DNA of 64,000 bases, taken from Kappaphycus alvarezii. Taxonomy: Eukaryota > Rhodophyta > Florideophyceae > Gigartinales > Solieriaceae. Under the pieces are notes generated by a model, which worked only from the letters and a program-made list of their open reading frames with translations, did not search any database and had not been told where the DNA came from. The stretch lies in NCBI GenBank assembly GCA_002205965.3, contig NADL03000034.1, positions 574,828-638,827 on the forward strand, in the 5' to 3' direction. The position numbers were made by a program, and so were the translations under genes. Shown here one piece after another: positions 56,304 to 64,000 of the stretch (its first letter is position 1; each line of letters starts with the position of its first letter).

Positions 56304-57055
56304 GAAATGCTTGTTACTGTTCATTTTCCCCTTTTTTGTCAAGCGTAACCTCAGCATGGCGGCGGCAACCCTCACGGACATCTGTCCAATAACCCGCAGA
56401 TACTAGGGTTATCTCTCATTACAGTACCACTATACTGTAGTAACTCTATTTCACGGTCCCTTCATTCGGACCCGAGTTGCCCCTCCTGGGCCACTTTCCC
56501 TCTACGAGTAGCACTGCAAACAACGGGTCTCTCACACACAGCACAGCGCTTTATGTGCCGTGCAGTACTGTTCCGTGCCTCAATCCCCCATTAAAATGGA
56601 TTGGTGTCGTGCCTCCACGCACTCTTCCGTTGGGCCTCAGCGGACTCGTATTTATTGACCCTCAGCGGTCACATTCCGTCCGGCCAGTGTACTGTACAGT
56701 GACACGGCGGCGCCAACCCTCATGGACAGCTGTCCCATATCCCGCGGACACTACTACGGTTATTAACAATTACAGTAGCCTACAGTACTGTACAGCCCAC
56801 ACTATACAGTAGCCAGACAATTTGATGGTCCCTTCAGCCGGACCCAGCTTGCCCCTCCTGGGCCGTTACGTACAGTGATAACGCCGCATACAAGCGGTCA
56901 TCAATATCCATCCCTCTCCTGATACGTAGTGGGGAGATACGCCTGGAGGCATCCAGACGTATCTCCCCAGGGTGCGGCGTTGTACAGTACTGTACGATAC
57001 CCACTGCGGGGCATGTACAGTACAGTACTCTGCCATCCCGGCCGTACAGTACAAA
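56304..57055. repeat. Interspersed repeat, long copy, with internal duplication and GTACTGTAC words
   Basis: Blocks here recur at 59296-59545 in the same order: GAAATGCTTGTTACTGT...TGTCAAGCGTAACCT, CACAGCACAGCGCT, then CATCCCTCTCCTG...GGGGAGA with a hairpin and GTACAGTACTGTAC. Inside this copy a ~110-base block (GGCGGCAACCCTCACGGACA..., 56360 on, and CTTCATTCGGACCC...CTCCTGGGCC, 56460 on) is repeated about 350 bases later (56710 and 56830). GTACTGTAC words lie at 56688-56702, 56780-56815 and 56983-57052. No coding capacity is recognised; probably a non-autonomous element. Confidence 0.7.
56931..56968. other. Strong hairpin within repeat
   Basis: GGGGAGATACGCCTGGA pairs with TCCAGACGTATCTCCCC across a four-base loop, ~17 base pairs with one mismatch. 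The second copy at 59449-59490 keeps the fold with small changes. Confidence 0.75.
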
Positions 57056-57723
57056 TACGGTCCGCAGATAAAATATTTTTTTCCGACCCTCGCCTCCCCT
57101 TTCATGCCGCATTACCCTTCCCAATCCTTGTCCCGCTTGTTCATGCTTCCTACTTCTGTACGCACCCACTAATGTGCGCACCCACTCCGGAGCCCTATTC
57201 TTCCCACTACTGCACACAACCTCTCCGGCGCCTTGTCCTTCCTCTTGCGCTTGTTTCCATTCTAGTCGGTGAGCAAGCGAACGCTGAGACGTTCCGTGCT
57301 GCAATAATACTACCGATGTACTAGTGGGAGAGCGCAAGACGACTGCGATGGGACAAAGTCACTTACACAAGGGGTGGGGAAGGTTGCCTGAGAAAGGAGA
57401 AGCGTGGCCTTCCGATCTCCGCTTTTCCTTTTCGCCTTCGCCCTCCTCTTGCAAACCGCATCCCTAACCCTATACTCTCTCTTTTTTTTCTTCTTCTTTT
57501 GTTCCATCTCACTCTTTTTCCACTCCTCTGTGCTTCTTTACCCCGTCAAATTCCCTTCGCTGACCTGACAAGGGCCGCGATATACCTCCTCCAGATGGGA
57601 CGAACATGACAGATGGCCGCCAAGAGCACAGGGGGTATGGCCCCTCTCGGTCTGCTGGTCGATAAAATAGCACGGATCTTTCCACTAAAAGCATCTCAAA
57701 TCACTCGCCCGGTGGTTGCCCGG
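57056..57723. other. Pyrimidine-rich, no recognisable gene
   Basis: Contains a CTTTTTTTTCTTCTTCTTTTG tract at 57480-57502. The plus frame 57613-57882 has no family resemblance and overlaps antisense sequence of the next feature. Confidence 0.35.
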
Positions 57724-59129
57724 TTACTTGGTTGCCACGAAACTGTCAACATTTCGTTCTGTGAACGGTCTCTGCTCCATTTCAAAGTATACTCCAAAAG
57801 ATCGCCGACCCCGACTTCTGTGAGAGGAAATAAGTTGCATGCCCTCTTCGGTCGCCAAATTTTCCATTGTGCGCGCTTTTGACGGAAAAAAGATAACGTT
57901 CGACGACGCGTACGCTCTTGGCCTCACAGAGTCAGCTCATGACCGCTGCTTGTGCATGTCGTTTCCCAGGGTACGGGGTCGATACTCGAAGTTGCCTGCT
58001 GCAGTGAGGACAAGGTCTACTGAGAGACCGACGAGGAGACAGGGAGACCTACGTAATTTTCCTGTATACTCCTGCCTCCGATGGTAAAAAATAAGAGCGT
58101 CACCACAGCTTCGACTCCGATACGTTTGACCTTGGTCATTCCGATCGGATTGGAGCAGTCCTGTACATACATTCCTGGTTTCAACCCCATCCAAACATAT
58201 AATTAGTTCTCTCGTCCTCTCAATTCCGAGAGCCTTGATCGGCCCCACATTCCCACAAGTTCCTACCCCTCTGTCGTGTACCATTCACGGACAGTCATGG
58301 GGTTACTATCGGCCCGTTAATCCCCAACGGTTTGCCCGAGCTCTGGGGTAACAATCAGGGACAGAAGTGGTCCAAATCCTTTCACACCTTTTCGGAAACC
58401 AGCTAGCAATATCCGTCTGCAGGCGGTCTCATGCAGTACCTTCGCTGCGCTCAGAAGCACCTCCCTCCGAGATACGTGGTCCTGCAGAAGTTCTTGCCGC
58501 ACAACGCATCCGTGTCCTCCCTTCTTTGCCTGCCGATGGGAGTACATATCATTATCTTAGCCGGTTCGAGCGGCGTCAACCACTGCGTTAAGGTGAACAT
58601 AGGACTAAAACAACTCCTAGACCCTTGAAAGCTAGGCTAACTAACCTGCGAGCTGGTCGACCACCTCTTCCAGCCAAAGCAGCTTCAAGGCTCGAGCATC
58701 AGGCCTCTGCAGAATCCTCCTTGAGGCTATCGGCGGTTCCCTGGTTTGATCGGAGAAGTAAGCTTCCTTGCCAACTTTAATATCTTTTTTCGCCTTTTTA
58801 AGCCCATTATAGTCCATTGGGGTCCGACACGTGATGAACTGTGCCAATTCTGGGTGCACCGCGACTGCTTCGCGAAGATTTCCGAATAATACCGTTTCAT
58901 TGAAGCCGACCCTCTTTTACAAGGCGTCGAGTCCCGCAAAAGACCCTCCTATGTCTCCGGCCTTGAGTCCAGTGATCAAGGTCTCGTGAATATCTTCTTC
59001 CGGGCTCATCTTCTTACTGAATTCCGCGATCAGTTTCTTCTTCACGACATCATAATTCTTCGCCTCCTCGGTGAGCGATCCTCCGCGTGCAAAAGCGCCG
59101 TAGTAGGCGTTAAATGCAGTCCTCTCCAA
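57724..59129 (-). pseudogene. Gag-like retroelement remnant
   Basis: Minus-strand frames 58917-59129, 58641-58859 and 58317-58547 share one phase, and 57937-58284 with 57724-57927 share another. The first reads RTAFNAYYGAFARGG, VVKKKLIAEFSKKMSP and ETLITGLKAGD, then AVHPELAQFITCRTPMDYNG, a helical capsid-like pattern seen in gag regions. The second pair (LIICLDGVETRNVC, RPRAYASSNVIFFPSKARTM) has no clear motif; LDG might be a protease-like site but this is weak. No RT or integrase lies beside it. Decayed by several stops. Confidence 0.4.
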
Positions 59130-59295
59130 GTGGAAAAGGATCTAGGGGTCTTCTCGTCGTCCGGTTTACCTCTCATCACGACGTTCTCGAACGCGAAGAG
59201 AAAACGGCCGATCTCGGACGAAGGGGATCCACCGAAGGATAAGTGGGGTGATTTTTGTTGGCGTCTGTCATGTCGAACCTTGGACGTGGTACCAT

Positions 59296-59545
59296 GAAAT
59301 GCTTGTTGCTGTCCTTTTTCCCTTTTTTGGTCAAGCGTAACCTACCTATTTACCTACTGCATTTCATGGGCGCGGCACAGCACAGCGCTGTATGTACAGT
59401 AGTGTACTGTGTCGTTCCTCAACCTCCATCCCTCTCCTGGCACGCAGTGGGGAGAAACGCCTGGAAGCTTCCAGACGTACAGTATCCCCCCAGGATGCGG
59501 CGCTGTCCAGTACTGTACTTGACATACAGTAATCTGCGTGCCACA
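59296..59545. repeat. Interspersed repeat, short copy
   Basis: Shorter version of 56304-57055 with the same block order. It has GAAATGCTTGTTGCTGTCC, GTCAAGCGTAACCTACC, CACAGCACAGCGCTGTATG, CATCCCTCTCCTGG and the hairpin at 59449-59490, then CCAGTACTGTACTTGACATA. The internal blocks duplicated in the long copy are absent. Confidence 0.7.
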
Positions 59546-59881
59546 GAAGTCTTCCTGGTGGACGACGGTCATATTTTTCTAGACCAACCCTACCCGCTAA
59601 CGATAGACATCTGGAAAGTTGAGAAATGCACCCTGTTTACCCAGCTGTCCCGATTGCTGAGGCGCAGCAAACACTGTTCGCTCCTCACGCGGCGAGAATC
59701 GCCCAGAGTAACGCCAGTCGTCTGTTGGAAGGGGTTTCGAGTGAATCTTATTGCTTCAGCAAGTATGCTCCAGAGAACTTGCGTTCTCAGATTACATCAG
59801 TCGCTACGCAATAGCGACGATGCAAAGACGGTTTTATGCAACGTAGCATGCCTTGTGGCTGGCCTCACACCAGTCCTGTAA
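59546..59881 (+). pseudogene. Reverse-transcriptase element, copy D (3' end only)
   Basis: On the plus strand, this ends AKTVLCNVACLVAGLTPVL followed by a stop. That mirrors the terminus of copy B (ATAVMSKAACLMAGLEPLL and stop). Upstream, in another frame, AEAQQTLFAPHAARIAQSN resembles the helical segment after the VNPL block of the same family. It is truncated 5' by the interspersed repeat and is the only copy on the plus strand. Confidence 0.5.
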
Positions 59882-60104
59882 GGTCGTCTACCTCACTCCG
59901 TCTCCAATGCTGAGACCCGCCCACCACTGCCCCGGGAAGTGGCCGCTCCACATCCCTACTCAGTGAAACACTCAAAAATTCACCCTTAAGCAAATTAGAC
60001 CATGTCTTCTTGATCTCTACCGCAACCCTACCTACCTTTGATCTTCACAATGAGAAAAAACAATTTCCTCGTTCTGACACTGGATGAATTTACAGAAGAG
60101 CCGT
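59882..60104. other. Short intergenic stretch
   Basis: No gene seen. Confidence 0.3.
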
Positions 60105-60156
60105 AATACTGTGGTACAGTACTGGACAGCAGTACTGTACTGTACAGTAGCAACGT
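60105..60156. repeat. GTACTGTAC-type palindrome cluster, upstream of hypothetical gene
   Basis: GTACAGTACTGGACAGCAGT and ACTGTACTGTACAGTAGC run almost end to end, about 185-235 bases before the ORF at 60339. Confidence 0.8.
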
Positions 60157-60338
60157 AGGGTTGCGGCCATTCTAATGGTCTCCTTACGGAATTTCATTAA
60201 CCACCTTTCGGCGTGGAGTAGATTCGGTATATCTTTGAGACTCAAACCTCGACTTCTCAAACCTCCCCGAACCTCTGGCCTGCTACGCAACAGCACCAAC
60301 AAGGACCATCGACTGACGGCATTTCATAATCGCCCGAT

Positions 60339-60800
60339 ATGCCCGGCGCCCCGAATGAAAGACTTTCTCCGTTTCCTTCTTTCACAGATGCGTTTTCTCA
60401 ACTATCTCGAGCCGCCCTTCTCTCAAATGCACCAATTTTTCGCTATGACGTTGTCGCACCCCTACCCTCTGATGGTAGCGCCACTATCAAATCTTCCACT
60501 GATCTCCTTGCGCGTGGCCTTCGGAGAACCGAAAGACCACGTGGGAAGCGGCAAAGAACTGCTGTGAAGCCTGAGCATTTCATGCCAAGAACTGCTCAGG
60601 AGAAGGACAGACAAGATGAAGATGAGGAGGCCTCAAACGAAATCAGGGGCAGAGTGAGACGAGAGGGGCCGGCAAGGTCGGAGGGGATTGTCACCAGGGC
60701 ACGCTCAAGAGCAACGAGAAAGAGGCAACGAGATGAGTCGCCTGAGCGGGAGGCGGATGTTGCTGGTACAAGGCCAAGCTCGGATGAGGATTTCATGTAA
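60339..60800 (+). CDS. Small basic hypothetical protein, probably nuclear
   Basis: A 153-codon frame. The first ~60 residues include FPSFTDAFSQLSRAALLSN and FRYDVVAPLPSDGSAT. The rest is charged and disordered with clusters RRTERPRGKRQR, RARSRATRKRQR and the acidic EKDRQDEDEEASNE, then an SSDEDFM end. The basic clusters look like nuclear-localisation signals. No family is recognised. The composition (Arg/Glu-rich with few aromatic residues), an ATG start, a clean stop and the GTACTGTAC cluster upstream support a real gene. An overlapping plus frame (60175-60567) might instead encode an upstream exon. Confidence 0.5.
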   Translation: MPGAPNERLSPFPSFTDAFSQLSRAALLSNAPIFRYDVVAPLPSDGSATIKSSTDLLARGLRRTERPRGKRQRTAVKPEHFMPRTAQEKDRQDEDEEASNEIRGRVRREGPARSEGIVTRARSRATRKRQRDESPEREADVAGTRPSSDEDFM

Positions 60801-61823
60801 GGTAGCATCTTCAAAAGATTGCGGTTGTACACTTGTGGCTCGTCATGAATGCGTACTGTAGAGTAGAGTGCCACCCATGTTGTTAGAGTAAATCGGTAGT
60901 TGAAGTAGTGTTGTCCAGGGATGATTATTGGCTTTGACTTGGCATCTGTCATTGAGTTTTACATGTATGTCTGAGAGCGGGAAATCAGTACTGCTTACAA
61001 CACGCAGAGGCCACAGAAGTATTTTGATCCTGACCATTTAGAGTCTAGTTGTGCTACAACGGCCTTCAAGCTTTTGCGTAGTCGCCAGAGTAATTGGAGG
61101 GCAGATTTACGATTTGATGCTGCGTCATTCACTGTTCAGGTGTTGAATGCAAAAAGTCACGAGGCGGATGGATCCGATCCCTCGATGAGGACTTCAACCC
61201 CCGATCAGAGTTTCAGGTCCTCTCGACAAATAGCTTTTTTTCTGCGAACGATACTGCAGAAGTAGCTCTGTTAGACAATGTGCAAGGTCCGCTGATCTCT
61301 GCAAAGACCCATGAATCCTTTCCGGCTCGATCCAATCGCATCCAGGACCCGTAAAGCACTAGTGCTTGATCAGTGCAACATATTCTACAACCGCAGATGT
61401 CTAGGGCTTATCATCTCAGTCCAGCAGTATGAACTGCCTAGCGAGGGTTTAGCCTCTGATTTATGAAGCCCAGGCAAGAGCTTGTGACTTGTCGATGCTA
61501 CTCGTGGGCCTACAGAAGCATGGATTCGTAGTAGCGTGGCAGGTGATATCTGACAAAAACTTAAGACTGACCCTACCGTCTTTTGGGACGTTTCTCTCAC
61601 ATACCCATCCTCGTGTGGTCACAAAAGACCTGTCCCACTCTAGCCGAGTGAGCAGGCTATCTCGGCAAAAAGTCAACCCGATGTTTACGGTGCACCAGTC
61701 TAGGGTCTGAAATACTCTAATAGACTTTCGAAATCGCCAAAGTTCATCTTAATCCACCCGAGTGGCAACACGAGAAACTACTATGGGCTGTCAAACACTG
61801 AAAGAAACTCTAAAACAGAATCC
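60801..61823. other. No recognisable gene
   Basis: 3' flanks of the hypothetical gene and of phosphoglucomutase. Frames at 61074-61265 (plus), 61385-61676 (minus) and 61489-61710 (plus) overlap or resemble nothing. A lone GTACTGTAGAG is at 60854. Confidence 0.4.
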
Positions 61824-63581
61824 TCAAGTAATCACAGTGGGCTTGTCCCGTCCCGTAAACTCTTGCAACTTGGACACACTCAATGCAACGTCAATGAAGG
61901 GTTTCAGCGCCGTCTGGGCATCCAACAATTGCCCTTCCTCGTTGGGCTCATAACGTTCCACGTACAAACGAATAGTAGCGCCCGAAGAACCTGTCCCAGA
62001 GAGACGGAAAATCACGCGGCTTCCGTCCTCAAACACAAATCGTCTTCCCTGTCCTGTCGCCTCCGATCCATCGACTGGATCGACATAACTAAAGTTATCT
62101 GCGAGTGCGACCTTTGTCTCAAAGCTGTCATCAATTGACATTGGCTCATCAGGGGAGCTCCGACCTGCGTTCATAGTCTCTTGAAGGGCGTCAATATGGG
62201 CCATCATTGCATTTGCGGCATCACTCTCGACCGTTTCGTAATCGTACCGGGAGAAAAAGTTGCGTCCGTATTTCTTCCAATGTGCAGTAACAATCTCTTC
62301 AATGCTCACCAATTTGTCCTTTCCCTCACTCTCGGCGGCCATGATGGACAACCAGCACAGCACCGCAAAGATACCATCCTTCTCACGGACATGATCAGAA
62401 CCCGTCCCGAATGATTCTTCCCCGCAAATTTGTGCCCGTCCGGCATCCATCAAATTGCCAAAGTACTTCCACCCAGTGGGCACTTCATGCAATTCAATTC
62501 CCAAATCCTTTGCCACACGATCCAGGGCCCCGGCCGTTGGCATAGACCTAGCAACTCCCTTAAGCCCTTCTCCAAAGTACGGGATTGCAGTCGGTGCCTT
62601 TGCCGCAATAACCGCGACAGAATCAGACGGAGTGACGAAAAATCCCTTACCCAAAATCATATTACGATCACCGTCACCATCCGACGCGGCGCCCATATCT
62701 GGCGCAGCACTGTTCTGCGCAGGATCACACTTTGCAACAAGCTCCGCAGCGTACGTAAGGTTAGGATCTGGATGAGCACCACCAAAATCCTCTAGCGGTT
62801 CGCCCCTCATAACACACTCGGGATTACCACCGAGCATTTGCACAAAAATACGCTTTGCATACGGGCCAGTGACACCGTTCATGGCATCGAAAAGAAATTC
62901 AAAGTCGGGGCGCGCAAAGAGGTTCTCAAGCTTGGAAAAGTCAAACATGGATTGCAGAAGGGTGACATAATCGTCAGCCGAGTCGACGACCTCAATTGTG
63001 AATGTGTCATCGCGGTCCGTGGAGGTGAAGACGGTTTCGCCCTTGTCAGAGAGATCGACCGAAGCAAACGGGTCGGCGGCGACATCTGCATCTGGAACGA
63101 CGGCGTACTTGTATTCAGTGATGGTCTTTGTATTCTTAAAAATGGCGGATGTAACCGACTCTGGTGCCGGGCCTCCATTAGCGATGTTATACTTGATGCC
63201 GAAATCGTCATCAGGACCACCTGGATTATGCGAGGCGGTGAGAATGATTCCGCCAAACAACGAACGGGCACGGATAATGGCGCTCATTGCCGGGGTGCAA
63301 AGAATTCCATTTTGGCCAACAAGGATTTTGGCGACGCCATTGGCAGCGGCGAGTCGAGAGATGATACGGATGGCGTCTTTGTTCCAATAGCGACCGTCAC
63401 CTCCTAGGGCGATTGTGGCGCCGGAGAGATTTTCGAGTGAGGAGAAGAGGGATTGGACCCAGTTTTGAAGGTAGTTGGGTTGCTGGAAGACGGCGACTTT
63501 TTTGCGAAGGCCGGAGGTACCCGTCTTTTGGCCGTCGATCGGGGATGTAGGAACAGAAGAAATGGAGTATAGAGAGGTCAT
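61824..63581 (-). CDS. Phosphoglucomutase (alpha-D-glucose-1,6-bisphosphate type)
   Basis: A 585-residue cytosolic-type enzyme interconverting glucose 1-phosphate and glucose 6-phosphate, at the branch between glycolysis, floridean starch and UDP-sugar/galactan synthesis. Motifs appear in the expected order: [11 protein letters not shown] (19-29), catalytic-Ser loop TASHNPGG with Ser117, metal-binding DGDGDRN (301-307), sugar-binding [12 protein letters not shown] (386-397) and the phosphate-binding [13 protein letters not shown] (526-538). All catalytic residues are present. Length matches eukaryotic PGM1-type enzymes (~560). No introns. ATG at 63581 gives the expected short N-terminus. No transit peptide is evident, favouring a cytosolic location. 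Confidence 0.95.
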   Translation of the reverse strand: MTSLYSISSVPTSPIDGQKTGTSGLRKKVAVFQQPNYLQNWVQSLFSSLENLSGATIALGGDGRYWNKDAIRIISRLAAANGVAKILVGQNGILCTPAMSAIIRARSLFGGIILTASHNPGGPDDDFGIKYNIANGGPAPESVTSAIFKNTKTITEYKYAVVPDADVAADPFASVDLSDKGETVFTSTDRDDTFTIEVVDSADDYVTLLQSMFDFSKLENLFARPDFEFLFDAMNGVTGPYAKRIFVQMLGGNPECVMRGEPLEDFGGAHPDPNLTYAAELVAKCDPAQNSAAPDMGAASDGDGDRNMILGKGFFVTPSDSVAVIAAKAPTAIPYFGEGLKGVARSMPTAGALDRVAKDLGIELHEVPTGWKYFGNLMDAGRAQICGEESFGTGSDHVREKDGIFAVLCWLSIMAAESEGKDKLVSIEEIVTAHWKKYGRNFFSRYDYETVESDAANAMMAHIDALQETMNAGRSSPDEPMSIDDSFETKVALADNFSYVDPVDGSEATGQGRRFVFEDGSRVIFRLSGTGSSGATIRLYVERYEPNEEGQLLDAQTALKPFIDVALSVSKLQEFTGRDKPTVIT

Positions 63582-63784
63582 GGCGAGTGTTGATTATACA
63601 ACGATAGGCGGCAAAGTAGAGGAGTTTTACGCAATCGCGGCGATGAGGGGCTTGGCGAATGGAAGCGAACTTTTATGCGTGTGGCCAGGTCGGATCGAAA
63701 CCTTGCCGTTTGACGACCAGCACTGGAAGGAATTTGTCTTTGTTGTTGTGTGGAAGAGAATCTGTATAGAATCCAATATGAACG

Positions 63785-63945
63785 GTGCTGTACTGTACTG
63801 TACAATTCAGGTACAGTCCTGTACAGTATTGTATTGTATTGTACAGCGCGAAAGTTATTTAGCTCGGATTGTCAAATAGGTTTTCTTGTTTGCCAAACCG
63901 CAACATGCCCTGGCCCGTTAACTGTACAGTACTGTACTGTACGTG
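63785..63945. repeat. GTACTGTAC-type palindrome cluster, upstream of phosphoglucomutase
   Basis: GCTGTACTGTACTGTACAAT, GTACAGTCCTGTACAGTATTG and ATTGTACAGCG (63786-63847), then AACTGTACAGTACTGTACTG (63918-63940). They lie 205-365 bases before the PGM start codon. Confidence 0.8.
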
Positions 63946-64000
63946 GTAAACTATTTGTACAGATAATTGCACCACTTGTTCACTTTTTATTGGTTTAATG

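Noticed and set aside
57172-57240. Possible tRNA or other small RNA gene, and similar places
   Set aside because: I looked for GGTTCGA-type B boxes with a matching A box and found no convincing pair anywhere in the window.
1-64000. Bacterial or organellar origin of the window
   Set aside because: Nup155, type IB topoisomerase, LTR and hAT elements and a GT7 enzyme show a nuclear eukaryotic chromosome; no operons or Shine-Dalgarno sites.

Overview
This is a nuclear chromosome segment of a eukaryote, most likely a multicellular (florideophyte-type) red alga. That assignment is inference. It rests on compact, mostly uninterrupted eukaryotic genes (Nup155, DNA topoisomerase I, an SNF1/AMPK beta subunit), a plastid-type CNNM/CorC membrane protein, a chondroitin-type GT7 glycosyltransferase of the kind linked to sulfated polysaccharides, and a heavy load of decayed LTR, non-LTR and DNA transposons. 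Nothing looks prokaryotic or organellar.

Layout. 0-6 kb: a degenerate Ty1/copia polyprotein (- strand) and the 3' part of a reverse-transcriptase (RT) element. 7.6-17.2 kb: a gene island with SNF1-beta (+), aldose 1-epimerase (-), a glycine-rich hypothetical (+), CNNM/CorC (+), a small hypothetical (-) and a DUF1295 steroid-reductase-like enzyme (-). 18-21.4 kb: two more broken RT copies around a possible C2H2 zinc-finger ORF. 22.5-30.8 kb: second island with Nup155 (+), GT7 transferase (+, two in-frame TGA codons) and topoisomerase I (-, two compensating frame breaks). 31-41.5 kb: A+T-rich, repeat-bearing and almost gene-free. 41.5-46.7 kb: a copia element with both LTRs (- strand), inactive. 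48.1-52.0 kb: a decayed unassigned element with palindromic inverted ends and a long broken + strand reading frame, the best candidate for something undescribed. 54.5-55.9 kb: a decayed hAT transposase (-). 56.3-59.9 kb: a repeat with a strong hairpin (two copies), a gag-like remnant and a fourth RT fragment. 60.3-63.6 kb: a small basic hypothetical (+) and phosphoglucomutase (-).

The genes do not form a pathway, although phosphoglucomutase, aldose 1-epimerase, SNF1-beta and the GT7 transferase all touch carbohydrate metabolism. The clearest non-coding pattern is the clustering of GTACTGTAC-like palindromes. They lie on the 5' side of nearly every recognisable gene, about 0.2-0.8 kb from the start codon, and are missing from the convergent intergenic gaps.

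Several conserved genes carry single-base frame breaks, two of them in four-base homopolymers, so some breaks may be assembly errors rather than biology.
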